A stretch of 64,000 bases of DNA, taken from assembly GCF_002950945.1 (NCBI RefSeq), contig NZ_CP012673.1:9934501-9998500 (forward strand), read 5' to 3'. Position 1 is the stretch's first letter, and each line of letters begins with the position of its first letter. A model generated the notes under the pieces. The model was not told the DNA's origin, ran no database searches, and saw nothing but the letters and a program-made list of their open reading frames with translations. This document shows, one piece after another, positions 14,659 through 23,731 of this stretch. A program made the position numbers and the translations under genes. The DNA is from Sorangium cellulosum. Lineage in GTDB: Bacteria > Myxococcota_A > Polyangia > Polyangiales > Polyangiaceae.

Positions 14659-16626
14659 TCAGAACTCGCACTGCTGCGTCGTCACGTTGCAGTGCGACCC
14701 GGGAGCAACGAACGGGCAGACGCTCCCGAAGAAGCTGTCGCACGGCGGGCCGCAGGCGTACGAGGTGTGCGTGTAGCAGATCTGGCCACCATCGCAGTCG
14801 GCGTCCGAGGCGCACCGGCAGTTGAAGTCGTCGGGGATCCCGTTGCCGTTTTCGTCACCGCCGTCGCAGCACTCTGTCACGTAGAAGTCGCTTGCGCTGC
14901 AGTCCTCGTCGGCGCAGTCGAGCGCGCCGTCGCAGTCGTTGTCGATCCCGTCGGTGCACGCAGCGGTTCCGAACTCGGGCCCCGGGTCGGCGCCGCGCGC
15001 GCAGCGCCGGCAAGGGCCGAAGGTGGCGCAGCCGGGATCAGCGCAGTCGACGTAGTGATCGCCGTCGTTGTCCAGCTCGTCGTCGCAGACCTCGGGCGGG
15101 TTGGGGACGATCTCGACGTTGAGGGCGAAGGGCCCCTCGTTCGCGCCGCTCGCCGGGTCGATCGTGAAGCCGTCGAGGAAGACGAAGTACGTGCCCGGGT
15201 ACAGGATGGTGAAGTCGATCAGGGAGGACCACGACGAGCCGCCGCTGTCGTCGTCGCAGGCGATCTCGCGGCCGGAGTCGCAGATGCCGGTGCGGACGTA
15301 GAGCACCGAGTCGAAGCTCGATCCGACCGAGTCGAGGTGCACGCGCGAGGGCGAGGTGAGCACGAAGTAGAAGACCGCCTCGCCGGCGTCGCCGCCGCAC
15401 GCGCCGCGGGTCTCGCTCACGTGGCCGGTGGTGTCGCCCGTGTAGGTCCCGGTCCCGGGGATTAGCTTCGGGGACAGGCAGTTCGCCTGCTGCAGCACGC
15501 ACCGCGGGTTGCTCGCGCAGTCCGGGTCCTGGCAGTCGACCAGGGCGTCGCGGTCGTCGTCGAGGCTGTTGTTGCACTGCTCCGGCGTCGGCGCGCAGCG
15601 CGGCGCGAAGGTGCAGGCCGTGTCCGCGCAGTCGACGCGCTCGTCGCAGTTGTTGTCGACGCCGTCGTCGCAGATCTCCGGCACGCAGACCTGGCAGGCC
15701 GTCGCGTTGATGCAGTGCGGATCGGCGCAGTCGACGCGCCCGTCGCAGTCGTTGTCGACGCCGTCCTGACACTGCTCCGGCGAGCCGGGCGGGACGCACG
15801 CGCAGGGGAAGACGCCGCGGCAGTCCGGATCGCCGCAGTCGACCAGGAGGTCGCAGTCGTCGTCCTCGCCGTTGCCGCAGCGCTCTCCCTGGATCGCGCA
15901 GCCGCACAGCGCGTCGGCGCCGCAGTCGAGATCGTCGCAGTCGAAGTCGCCGTCGCAGTCGTCGTCGAAGCCGTTGCCGCACTTCCCGAGCTCGCTCGCG
16001 GAGCAGCCGCAGGCGACGGTGCCCGCGCAGTCCACGTCGAAGCAGTCGACGATGGTGTCGCAGTCGTCGTCGACGCCGTTCTGGCAGCGCTCGCCGGCGG
16101 GGCTCGGCGTACAGCCGCAGGTCTCTGCAGCGGCGCACGCGGGGTCGAAGCAATCGGCGACGCCGTTGCAGTCGTTGTCGGCCGCGTCCGTGCAGATCTC
16201 CGGCGCGCCCGGCCGGACGGACGGGTTGACGTCGTTGCAGTCGCCTCCGCCGCAGATCGCCGGGCCCTCGCCGTCCCCGTCATCGTCGCGCGAACGGTGC
16301 ACGCAGCCGCCCTGCTCGCACGCATCGCTGGTGCAGGCGTCGCCGTCGTCGCAGTCCGTCGGGCCGCCGCACGCCGGCGAGCCCCCAGCGCCGCCGTTGC
16401 CGCCGCTGCCGCCGCCGCCGTTCGACGAGGTCGACACGTCCGTGCTGGTCGCCGAGCCGCCAAAGCCGCCCCCACCCGCGCCGGGGAGCTCGAGCAGGCT
16501 CGTCCTGCCGCAAGCTCCCATCGAAGCGCCGAGGGCCACGAACGCCCCCGCCGCGAAGAGACCTCGTCGGAACGTTCGGGACCACGACGGCATCCCGCCG
16601 ACCCATGCTGAAGAGCCCGGCTTCAT
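14659..16626 (-). CDS. MopE-like Cys-rich repeat lipoprotein
   Basis: The 655-residue surface protein has an N-terminal signal with lipobox GASMGAC followed by a Gly/Ser-rich linker. It then carries about nine 30-residue Cys/Asp-rich repeats of the type PEICDDGVDNNCDERVDCADxxC, the putative metal-binding motif seen in MopE and many myxobacterial surface proteins. Seven repeats come first, then a beta-sandwich of the pre-peptidase C-terminal kind (from CLSPKLIPGTGTYTGD to GPFALNVEI), then two more repeats and a Cys-rich end. The Asp-rich loops should bind calcium or copper, and paired Cys should form disulfides outside the cell. Function beyond adhesion or metal binding is not evident. Confidence 0.85.
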   Translation of the reverse strand: MKPGSSAWVGGMPSWSRTFRRGLFAAGAFVALGASMGACGRTSLLELPGAGGGGFGGSATSTDVSTSSNGGGGSGGNGGAGGSPACGGPTDCDDGDACTSDACEQGGCVHRSRDDDGDGEGPAICGGGDCNDVNPSVRPGAPEICTDAADNDCNGVADCFDPACAAAETCGCTPSPAGERCQNGVDDDCDTIVDCFDVDCAGTVACGCSASELGKCGNGFDDDCDGDFDCDDLDCGADALCGCAIQGERCGNGEDDDCDLLVDCGDPDCRGVFPCACVPPGSPEQCQDGVDNDCDGRVDCADPHCINATACQVCVPEICDDGVDNNCDERVDCADTACTFAPRCAPTPEQCNNSLDDDRDALVDCQDPDCASNPRCVLQQANCLSPKLIPGTGTYTGDTTGHVSETRGACGGDAGEAVFYFVLTSPSRVHLDSVGSSFDSVLYVRTGICDSGREIACDDDSGGSSWSSLIDFTILYPGTYFVFLDGFTIDPASGANEGPFALNVEIVPNPPEVCDDELDNDGDHYVDCADPGCATFGPCRRCARGADPGPEFGTAACTDGIDNDCDGALDCADEDCSASDFYVTECCDGGDENGNGIPDDFNCRCASDADCDGGQICYTHTSYACGPPCDSFFGSVCPFVAPGSHCNVTTQQCEF

Positions 16627-16839
16627 CTCTCACCCTCTCGCACCGGCCGCACGGGGCCCACGCCTCAGCCCACTCTACACGCCCGCGTTTCCAGAGAAGC
16701 AAAGTTTGAGCCCCAAGCGCTATCTCCTGTCGCCGGGCGGAGAAAGCCGTATGACACGGACCACATCATCAGGAAAATTCTTTCTTAGATAGAAACTTCG
16801 CGTTCACGTTCCGTCCTGAAAGGACAACATCTCGGAGCA
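16627..16839. other. Upstream region of the MopE-like gene, AT-enriched
   Basis: No gene is visible. The segment 16690-16810 is clearly richer in A/T than its surroundings (stretches such as AGAAGCAAAGTTTGAG and GAAAATTCTTTCTTAGATAG), consistent with the promoter of the minus-strand lipoprotein gene and possibly of something on the plus strand. I could not pick a -35/-10 pair with confidence. Confidence 0.4.
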
Positions 16840-17073
16840 TTGCGGGTCGAGGCTTCCGCGTGTAACGAGGCCCGGGTGGGAGCGCAGCTCCAGATCGAGT
16901 ACGAACGTCCGCCTCCTGGGCTTCAGCGCGGCCGTTATCCTGCGCCATCCTGGGCCATCCTGGCGATCGGCGCCGCGGTGGTGCTCGGGGCCGTCCTCTT
17001 TCTGATCCGGCGGGCGCGCCGCGCGGCGCGCGCCAGGACGGGGGGCGAGCCGCCGGTGTCGAGGCGCCGGTGA
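16840..17073 (+). CDS. Possible small single-pass membrane protein
   Basis: This 77-codon frame starts with TTG and encodes one good transmembrane helix (SWAILAIGAAVVLGAVLFLI) followed by a strongly basic cytoplasmic-type tail (RRARRAARAR). Codon third positions are GC-rich in the second half, as in real genes here, but less so in the first. There is no clear ribosome-binding site and no recognised family, so it may be spurious. It sits alone between the MopE-like gene and the SUKH-like gene. Confidence 0.35.
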   Translation: MRVEASACNEARVGAQLQIEYERPPPGLQRGRYPAPSWAILAIGAAVVLGAVLFLIRRARRAARARTGGEPPVSRRR

Positions 17074-17306
17074 CGCGGCGAGCGCCCGGGTTGCTTTTGA
17101 TAAAGGATCGACGGCCGGTGCGATCGCGGGTTGACACCCAGCAGACCGGACCGGTAGGCACCATAGAGGGACGCGCTCCCGGTCGGCTGATGTAGAGTGC
17201 CGCCCGAGCGGGCGACGAGCCCGCAACAACGGGGGCCCAGGATGCGGCGTCAGCGACGCCCCTCTGGGTCCCGAAGGACGCCGCGCAAACTGCGGCCCGT
17301 GGGTAC
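17074..17306. other. Upstream region of the SUKH-like gene
   Basis: No gene is seen. A TTGACA at 17131-17136 could be a -35 element, but the best partner 18 bases on (TAGGCA) is poor. The sequence is otherwise GC-rich without strong repeats. Confidence 0.3.
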
Positions 17307-17906
17307 ATGGCACCGATCGAACGTGGCGTTGAGCTTGTACAGCGCGTGATTGCGCAACTGAAGAAGCGCCCTTCCAGCCATGCCGCCGTGGGAGCGAGCC
17401 AGGCGGCTCTCGATGCGCTCGAGTCGAAGCTGATGGTCGAGCTGCCGCCCACGCTGAGGGCGTTCCTCGAGTTCGACTTCACGTTCGATAGCCTGGGCCC
17501 CCGGTTCAAGGGGCGGCATCGCTTCGGGAACGATCCCTCGGCGCCGCGGCCGAAGCTCACCTCCGTCCGCAAGCTGGCCGAGGCGAAGACGGACCTCGGC
17601 TGGACCGAGTCGCGGCTCCGGGGCAAGGTCGTGCGGCTGCCCAACCCCCCCGGTCAGCCGTGGAACGCGCTCTACCTCGGCGAGGCCCGGCGGGACGGCG
17701 AGCTCGTCATCCTCGGCCTCGACAACGAGGACACGAACGTCCGGGTGTTCCCGCGCTACACGGCGTTCGATCTGTACCTCGTCGAGCAGTGCGGCCTCGC
17801 CAGGCTTTCCGACGCGCATCGGCTGGAGGATCTCGAGTCGCACGTCGCGCTCAACCCGGAGCTCGGGACCGCCGAAGAGGACGACGAGGGCGATACGGAG
17901 TATTGA
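17307..17906 (+). CDS. SUKH/SMI1-KNR4-like protein
   Basis: In this 199-residue cytoplasmic protein, residues 30-60 (ALDALESKLMVELPPTLRAFLEF) match the opening helix-LP-x-x-x-x-x-FL signature of the SMI1/KNR4 (SUKH) fold. Later strands (ALYLGEARRDGELVILGLDNED, then VRVFPRYTAFDLYLVEQ) fit its sheet. SUKH proteins often serve as immunity proteins to polymorphic toxins or as general protein-binding domains. No toxin gene is adjacent, so a housekeeping or regulatory role is equally likely. The tail is acidic (TAEEDDEGDTEY). It lies 54 bases upstream of rluD on the same strand and may be co-transcribed with it. Confidence 0.65.
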   Translation: MAPIERGVELVQRVIAQLKKRPSSHAAVGASQAALDALESKLMVELPPTLRAFLEFDFTFDSLGPRFKGRHRFGNDPSAPRPKLTSVRKLAEAKTDLGWTESRLRGKVVRLPNPPGQPWNALYLGEARRDGELVILGLDNEDTNVRVFPRYTAFDLYLVEQCGLARLSDAHRLEDLESHVALNPELGTAEEDDEGDTEY

Positions 17907-17960
17907 TCACGCCCGAGCCGCCGCCTCCACGCCGGCGTCGCTCGGCTGCGGACGAGGCCC

Positions 17961-18998
17961 GTGACGAACGCGACGGCTGACGGAGCGGACGCGATCCACT
18001 TCCAGGTGGTCGACGGCGACCCCCGCGACCGGCTCGACAAGCTCGTCGTCCAGCTGCTCGAGCGCGCCGGCCGCGCGACCTCGCGGGCGGCGGTGCAGCG
18101 ATGGATCGCCGCGGGGCGGATCCTCGTCGACGGGGAGCCGGCGCGCGCGTCGATCGCGGTGCGCGCGGGCTCCGCGATCGATGTCCGGCCGGAGGAGCCG
18201 CCGCCCGCGGCCGCGGCCGCCGAGCCCGAGGTGGCCGTACCCGTGGTGTACGAGGACGAGCACCTGCTCGTGATCGACAAGCCGCCGGGGCTCGTCGTGC
18301 ACCCGGCGCCCGGGCACGGCTCGGGCACGCTGGTCAACGGCCTGCTCGCGCTGCCGGGGTTCGCCCTGGCGCCCGCGGACCCGCGCGATCCGATGGGCCA
18401 CGTCCGCCCGGGGATCGTGCACAGGCTCGACCGAGGCACGAGCGGGCTGCTCGTGGTGGCCAAGGACGAGCGCACGCGCGAGGCGCTCAAGGAGCGGTTC
18501 GCCAGGCATGCGATCGAGCGGGAGTACGTCGCGATCGCGGTCGGCGAGGCGCGCGACGCGACCTACGACACGCTCCACGGGCGCCACCCGACCGACCGGC
18601 TCCGCTTCACGTCGTGGCCTCGCAGCGAGGCCGGCGCGACGGGGGCGAGCGCGCCGCGCCGCGCGGTGACGCACGTCCGGGTGCTCGAGAGGCTCGGGGA
18701 CGCGGCGACGGTCGTGGCGTGCTCGCTCGAGACGGGCCGCACCCACCAGATCCGGGTCCACCTCGCCGAGCGCAGCAGGACGCCCGTGCTCGGAGATCCC
18801 CTCTACGGCAAGCCGCCGAGGCGGCAGGACGTGCGGGCGATCGCGGAGGAGCTCGGGCGGCAGGCCCTGCACGCGCGCGTGCTCGGGTTCGTCCACCCCG
18901 CGACGCAGGCGCCGGTGCGCTGGGAGAGCGCGCCGCCGGCGGACATGCGCAGGGCGCTCGACCGGCTGCGGGGGCTCGCTACCAGATCTTCGATTTGA
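17961..18998 (+). CDS. rluD: RluD-type 23S rRNA pseudouridine synthase
   Basis: The 345-residue protein has an N-terminal S4 RNA-binding domain (RLDKLVVQLLERAG through IAAGRILVDGEPA), then the RsuA/RluA catalytic domain. Motifs VVYEDEHLLVIDKPPGLVVHP, HRLDRGTSGLLVVAKDE (catalytic Asp in RLDRG) and GRTHQIRVHLAERS are all intact. It converts uridines of 23S rRNA, classically in helix 69, to pseudouridine. GTG is the start. A Pro/Ala linker (EEPPPAAAAAEPE) joins the two domains. Its 3' end overlaps the convergent gene at 18979 by 20 bases. Confidence 0.92.
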   Translation: MTNATADGADAIHFQVVDGDPRDRLDKLVVQLLERAGRATSRAAVQRWIAAGRILVDGEPARASIAVRAGSAIDVRPEEPPPAAAAAEPEVAVPVVYEDEHLLVIDKPPGLVVHPAPGHGSGTLVNGLLALPGFALAPADPRDPMGHVRPGIVHRLDRGTSGLLVVAKDERTREALKERFARHAIEREYVAIAVGEARDATYDTLHGRHPTDRLRFTSWPRSEAGATGASAPRRAVTHVRVLERLGDAATVVACSLETGRTHQIRVHLAERSRTPVLGDPLYGKPPRRQDVRAIAEELGRQALHARVLGFVHPATQAPVRWESAPPADMRRALDRLRGLATRSSI

Positions 18999-19242
18999 TG
19001 TGGCCCTTGGACTTGATCAGGATGTCCACGAGGGCGCGGTCGTAGAAATTCTTCTGGTAGAGGTCCGGCGAGACGCGGCTCTTGTAGAGCGCGCGCCCCT
19101 CCTCGATCTCCTCGGAGAGGACGGTGAAGAGGTCATCCTGCTGGATGCCCTGCACGATCTTCTCCTCGTTGTAGAGCGAGAGATCGCTTGCGATGGCGCG
19201 CGCAAGACGTCGCGCAGCCTCTTCCGTTTCAATCAAGGGCAT
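18979..19242 (-). CDS. Small conserved helical protein, function unknown
   Basis: The 87-residue cytoplasmic protein has good codon usage and a clean ATG. The pattern ARAIASDLSLYNEEKIVQGI, EEIEEGRALYKSRV and FYDRALVDILIKSK is the kind of short helical sequence seen widely in myxobacteria and other deltaproteobacterial-type genomes, but I cannot attach a named family or function. It overlaps the rluD 3' end by 20 bases in convergent orientation, so the two mRNAs are antisense at their ends. Confidence 0.75.
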   Translation of the reverse strand: MPLIETEEAARRLARAIASDLSLYNEEKIVQGIQQDDLFTVLSEEIEEGRALYKSRVSPDLYQKNFYDRALVDILIKSKGHIKSKIW

Positions 19243-19327
19243 CGGTCTCTCCTCCAGGGTTCACGGGCCGGGGGCACGCGCTCCCGAGCCGAAGGGCGCC
19301 TAGGATGCAGCAGCGCGGGCGGCGCTG

Positions 19328-20887
19328 TCAAAGTCGCTCGTCTCTTGGGTCGCGCGGCGGCGCGAAGACCGCGCCGCCCGCACCCGGCGGCGCGCCGGCG
19401 CGAGGCGGGTCCGAGCTCTGCCGCGCCGCGGCGAGCCCGGCGAGCCCCGAGAGCAGCGGGAACGCGACGAGCGCGTAGCGCCCCGCGCCGAAGAACACGG
19501 CGTGTGTGAGCGCCGTCGCCGCGAGGACGGCGAGCGCGGCGCCCGCGAGCACCGGCGCCCGGAGCAGCGCGCGCCCCTGGAGCGACGCGAGGGCGAGGAG
19601 CGCGACGTACCCCACCCAGGCGTGCACGTGCAGCGCGGCGATGACCCCGACGGCGAGCAGCGCGAGCCGGGCGACCGCGAGCGCGCGCGGAGCGAGCGAG
19701 GCCCTCGGAGCGCGGCGCTCGGGCACGCCGAGCGCGCCGGGCGCGCGCGCAGGGGCCGCGCGCGCGGCCCACACGAGGGCGAGGAGGAGGACGACACGCT
19801 CGAAGAGGGTCTCCACGGCGCCGAGCGCGACCTTGTCGGCCTCGCGGAAGGCCGCCGGGTTCGAGGCGTGCAGGTACCACCCGGCGGCGCCGCAGTAGTC
19901 GAACGTCGCGGCCAGCTTGCGCGGCACGAGCCCGAGCCAGGTGCCCGGGTGCTGCGCGATGAAGCGGCGCGCCTCGCGGCCGAAGCAGGTGTCCTTGCCG
20001 GCCTCGTCGAAGACGTCGCGGCACGCCGCCGGCACCTGGATCGGCGCCCAGGCGCCGGTGGAGGCCGGGTCGGCGCCGATGAGCAGGTTCCAGCCGCCGT
20101 TCACGCTGACGAGCGCGCACTGGTTCATCCGCGCGCAGTTGCGCGCGGTCCAGGGCGCGCAGACGAGGAGCGCCACGATCAACGTCAGCAGGATCGACGC
20201 CGCGCCGCGCATCGCCCGCGCCCGGCGCGTCGCGCCGTCCTGCGAGGGGAGCGCGCCGCCGGGAGGAGGGCCCGAGAGCGCAAGGACGGCGAACGCGGGG
20301 GCGAGCACGAGCGTCTGCGGGCGGACGAGGGTGGCCACGCCGACGAGCAGGCCGATGACGGCGAACGGGGCCAGCGCCGGGCGGCGATCGCGCGCCCACG
20401 CGGACGCCCACGCGGCGCAGGCGACCAGCGCGCCTGTGACCCCCTCCGTCATGAGGGCGGGGGTGTAGGCGACGAGCCCCGGGTGGATCGCAACGAGCGC
20501 ACCCGAGAGCGCCGGCACGGAGCGCGACCGCGGCGCGGCGCGGGCCGCGAGCTGGTGGACGGCGAGCGCCGCGAGCGCGCCAAGCACGGCGTTGAGCAGC
20601 ATCGCGCCCGCGGGGTGCGCGCCGACGAGCGCGTACAGCGCGCCGACGGCGCCCGGGTAGCCGACCGGGTAGTGCGCGGCGTACGTGACGACGCCGTCGG
20701 GCCACAGCCACGTGTAGCCGAGCCCCGCCGCGATCCGCTCGGCGATGCGCTGGTAGTAGGTGCCGTCGGCGGTGGGCGGGAAGCGCCCGGCCGCCCAGGC
20801 GACGACGGCGATCCGCGCGGCGAGGGCGACGGCGAAGACGGCGACCGCGTCGCGCCGGCGCGCGCCGGCGAAGGCGTCGCCGCTCAT
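19328..20887 (-). CDS. Membrane glycosyltransferase, GT39/ArnT-like
   Basis: The 519-residue polytopic protein has ten or more hydrophobic segments. Its first periplasmic loop has the acidic/aromatic layout of dolichyl- or polyprenyl-phosphate sugar transferases (GRFPPTADGTYYQRIAERIA, then YPVGYPGAVGALYAL). Such enzymes (GT-C fold) move a sugar or amino sugar from a polyprenyl carrier to an acceptor outside the inner membrane. A Cys-containing periplasmic segment (VPAACRDVFDEAGKDTCFG) is present. The start ATG overlaps the maf stop by 4 bases, implying coupled translation. Acceptor and sugar are unknown. Confidence 0.75.
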   Translation of the reverse strand: MSGDAFAGARRRDAVAVFAVALAARIAVVAWAAGRFPPTADGTYYQRIAERIAAGLGYTWLWPDGVVTYAAHYPVGYPGAVGALYALVGAHPAGAMLLNAVLGALAALAVHQLAARAAPRSRSVPALSGALVAIHPGLVAYTPALMTEGVTGALVACAAWASAWARDRRPALAPFAVIGLLVGVATLVRPQTLVLAPAFAVLALSGPPPGGALPSQDGATRRARAMRGAASILLTLIVALLVCAPWTARNCARMNQCALVSVNGGWNLLIGADPASTGAWAPIQVPAACRDVFDEAGKDTCFGREARRFIAQHPGTWLGLVPRKLAATFDYCGAAGWYLHASNPAAFREADKVALGAVETLFERVVLLLALVWAARAAPARAPGALGVPERRAPRASLAPRALAVARLALLAVGVIAALHVHAWVGYVALLALASLQGRALLRAPVLAGAALAVLAATALTHAVFFGAGRYALVAFPLLSGLAGLAAARQSSDPPRAGAPPGAGGAVFAPPRDPRDERL

Positions 20888-21543
20888 GAGCCGCGCGGCG
20901 GGGACAGCGGAAAACGCGCGAGCAAGCCGGCGGCCCGCAGCGCCGCGATCACCTCGCACGCGGGCAGGCCGACGACGTTGGAGTACGAGCCGTCGATGCG
21001 CGCGACCGCGAACGCGCCGACGCCCTGGATCGCGTAGGCGCCGGCCTTGTCGAGCCCCTCGCCGGTGGCCGCATACGACGCGACCTCGTCGTCGCCGAGC
21101 TCGCGGAAGCGCACCCGCGTCATGACCGTCTCGACGTGGAGCGCCCCGTCGCGACCGGGGGCGGCCGGAGGAGCGAGCTCGACCTGGCCGCCGCCGGCGA
21201 TCGCGAAGCGCGTCCACACCTCATGCTCGCGGCCCGAGAGGGCGCGGAGCATGGCGCGCGCGTCCGCTTCGTCCCGCGGCTTGCCGAGGATGGCGTCGCC
21301 GAGGATCACCGCGGTGTCGGCGACCAGGACAGCGCCGGCTCCGGCCGCCTGAGGCAGGCGCCGCGCGGCCTCGAGCTTCGCCAGCACGACGCGCTCCAGG
21401 TAGGCCGCCGCCCCCTCGTCGGGGCGCCGCGCCTCGTCGACGTCGGCCGCTGCAACGCGGAGGGGCAGGCCGAGCGTGGTCAGGATCTCTCGGCGGCGCG
21501 GCGAGCCGGAGCCGAGCAGGAGCGGGTGCGCGTCGTCGATCAT
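20884..21543 (-). CDS. maf: Maf-type nucleoside triphosphate pyrophosphatase
   Basis: The 219-residue protein begins with LLLGSGSPRRREILTTLGL, the Maf/YhdE/YceF signature, and has VADTAVILGDAILGKP with the substrate-contacting Asp, and YAIQGVGAFAVARIDGSYSNVVGLP, the KAGAYAIQG/YSNVVGLP closing motif. Maf proteins hydrolyse non-canonical or methylated NTPs (dTTP/UTP or m7GTP classes). The RVAAADVDE segment and an insert of Gly/Ala/Pro in the middle (QVELAPPAAPGRDGA) are individual. It is followed directly, with a 4-base overlap, by the membrane glycosyltransferase gene. Confidence 0.92.
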   Translation of the reverse strand: MIDDAHPLLLGSGSPRRREILTTLGLPLRVAAADVDEARRPDEGAAAYLERVVLAKLEAARRLPQAAGAGAVLVADTAVILGDAILGKPRDEADARAMLRALSGREHEVWTRFAIAGGGQVELAPPAAPGRDGALHVETVMTRVRFRELGDDEVASYAATGEGLDKAGAYAIQGVGAFAVARIDGSYSNVVGLPACEVIAALRAAGLLARFPLSPPRGS

Positions 21544-21709
21544 GGGCGTGCTGGCGGCGGGGGCGCCGGCCCCGGCGGGCGTGGTCCTAGCACGACCCGC
21601 GAGCGACCGCGGAATGCAGCGCAGCCCGGCGCCTCGGGCGCCCTCTGGATCGCGCCGAGACGATTGCTGTTTTGACTCTCACCCCGTCAGTAGTAGAGGG
21701 TCGGGCGCG

Positions 21710-23731
21710 ATGCGCGCCAACCGGAGGGTGCCAGCACGATCGAGCCTCCCGCTGCTGGTGGCCTCTGGGATCTTCGCGGCGGGTCTCCTCCCGGCGACGG
21801 CGCGCGCGGACGAGTGCGCGCCGGCCCATGGGCTGTCGGGCTGCATCGACGCCGACAACCTCTGGCCTCACGCCGGCGGCGGCCCCTTCCTCGCCGTGGG
21901 GAGCACGGCGACGGCCCCGAGCGCGAAGGCCTCGTTCGGCCTCGTGGCGAGCTATCTGTCGAGGCCGGTCGGCCTGCGCGCCAGCTCGCCGGACCCCGGC
22001 GGGACGATCATCCACGTGCTGGACAACATGGTCGACGCGACCTTTCTGTGGTCGCTCGGGCTCACCGATCGCCTCGAGGTCACGATCGCCGCGCCCGTCA
22101 CCCTCTACCAGGACGGCGCCGGCTTCGCCGATGTCCTCGGCACCGACACGACGCTGCAGCGCAGCGTGCTGCGCGACACGCGCCTCGGCGCGGCGTTCGC
22201 GATCGTGCCGCCGCCCCGGCGTGGTCCGATCGACGGCTTCTCGCTCGCCGCGCGCGCCGAGCTGGGGCTGCCCACCGGCGATGAGACCGTGTTCGCGAGC
22301 GCCGGGACCGTCACGTTCGTGCCGAGCGTCGCGGCGGCGTATCAGCTCGACAGGCTGCAGATCGCGGCCGAGGTCGGGGCGCGGCTCCGCGGATCGAGCA
22401 GGCTGGCGAACGCCGAGGTCGGCTCCCAGCTCCTGGGCGCGCTCGGCGCCGCGTACGACGTGCTGCCGGGCCGCTGGCTCACGGCGAGCGCCGAGGTGTT
22501 CGCCCTCGGTACGCTCGCCGAGCAGCCCGCCGGGAGCGCGGCGCTCGTGCCGATGGAGTGGATCGTCTCGGCCACGAGCGCCCCGCTGCTCGCCGGCGAC
22601 TTCTCGATGTCGGCCGGCGGCGGGGGCGCCATCCCCGTCGCCTCGGAGGGCACGCTGACCGCGCCGCGCTTCCGGTTCAACCTGGCCCTCCGGTACGCGC
22701 CGGCGGGGCGCGACGCGGACGCGGACGGCGTCCTGGACCGCGACGACCAGTGCCCGTCCGCCGCGGAGGATCGCGACGGCTTCCAGGACGGCGACGGCTG
22801 CCCCGAGGGCGACAACGACGGCGACCGCATCCCCGACGGGCGCGACCAGTGCCGGGACGAGCCCGAGACGATCGACGGCTTCCAGGACGGCGACGGCTGC
22901 CCCGACGCGGACGACGACAACGACGGCGTCCCGGACGACACGGACAGCTGCCGGAACGCCGCGGAGGATCGCGACGGCTTCCAGGACAGCGACGGCTGCC
23001 CCGAGGACGACAACGACGGCGACGGGATCAAGGACGAGCGCGACACGTGCCCGAACGGCGCGGAGGACGTCGACGGCTTCAGGGACAGCGACGGCTGCCC
23101 CGATCCTGACAACGACATCGACCAGGTCCCCGACGCCAGCGATCGGTGTCCGGACGAGCTCGAGGATCGCGACGGCTTCCAGGACGGCGACGGCTGCCCC
23201 GAGCGCGACAACGACGAGGACGGCGTGGCCGACGCGGCCGACGCGTGCCCGACGACCGCCGAGACGATCGACGGCACAGCGGACGCCGACGGCTGCCCCG
23301 AGCCCAACGGCAAGGCCCTGCCGCGGTGGTCGGGCGATCAGGTCACGGTGGATGGCCTGGCCCGCTTTCCCGCCGGGAGCGCGCGTGTGCCGCCGGCGCT
23401 CGCGTCCCAGATCGGCATGATGGCCCAGCTCCTGCGCGGGCGGATGCCCCTCGATGTCGTCATCGTGGAGGCTTACCCCGATCGCGCGGGCGATGTGTCG
23501 GCGCGCGCGGTGGAGCTCGCCGGCGCCCGCGCGAGCGCCGTCAAGGAGATCCTCGCCGGGGCAGGCATCCCGGCGGACCGGATCACCGCCGCCGCCGGCG
23601 ACCCTTCAGCCACGCGCGCGCCGGGCGCGCCCCAGATCGAGATGACTGCCACCCGGGCTCGGCGCCCGGAAGCACCCCCCCGCCCGCCGGACGCGTCCTC
23701 CTCGACGACCGGAGAGAAGAAACTGCGATGA
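21710..23731 (+). CDS. Outer-membrane protein with TSP3 calcium repeats and OmpA-like end
   Basis: The 673-residue protein has a signal peptide ending near ATARADE, then a beta-barrel-like region of about 300 residues (repeated amphipathic strands, e.g. RLEVTIAAPVTLYQDG). A run of about six thrombospondin type 3 repeats follows (DGFQDGDGCPEGDNDGDRIPDGRDQC and variants), which bind calcium. The C-terminal domain (LARFPAGSARVPP to AGIPADRITAAAG) follows the OmpA/MotB peptidoglycan-binding pattern with Asp in AYPDRAGD and Arg in GARASAV. It should span the outer membrane and touch the cell wall. The ATG at 21710 gives the correct signal peptide. The next gene overlaps by 4 bases. Confidence 0.85.
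   Translation: MRANRRVPARSSLPLLVASGIFAAGLLPATARADECAPAHGLSGCIDADNLWPHAGGGPFLAVGSTATAPSAKASFGLVASYLSRPVGLRASSPDPGGTIIHVLDNMVDATFLWSLGLTDRLEVTIAAPVTLYQDGAGFADVLGTDTTLQRSVLRDTRLGAAFAIVPPPRRGPIDGFSLAARAELGLPTGDETVFASAGTVTFVPSVAAAYQLDRLQIAAEVGARLRGSSRLANAEVGSQLLGALGAAYDVLPGRWLTASAEVFALGTLAEQPAGSAALVPMEWIVSATSAPLLAGDFSMSAGGGGAIPVASEGTLTAPRFRFNLALRYAPAGRDADADGVLDRDDQCPSAAEDRDGFQDGDGCPEGDNDGDRIPDGRDQCRDEPETIDGFQDGDGCPDADDDNDGVPDDTDSCRNAAEDRDGFQDSDGCPEDDNDGDGIKDERDTCPNGAEDVDGFRDSDGCPDPDNDIDQVPDASDRCPDELEDRDGFQDGDGCPERDNDEDGVADAADACPTTAETIDGTADADGCPEPNGKALPRWSGDQVTVDGLARFPAGSARVPPALASQIGMMAQLLRGRMPLDVVIVEAYPDRAGDVSARAVELAGARASAVKEILAGAGIPADRITAAAGDPSATRAPGAPQIEMTATRARRPEAPPRPPDASSSTTGEKKLR

Noticed and set aside
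17131..17160. Promoter with TTGACA at 17131 and TAGGCA 18 bases on
   Set aside because: The -10 has only half the consensus and the SUKH-like start is a further 147 bases away; not strong enough to list.
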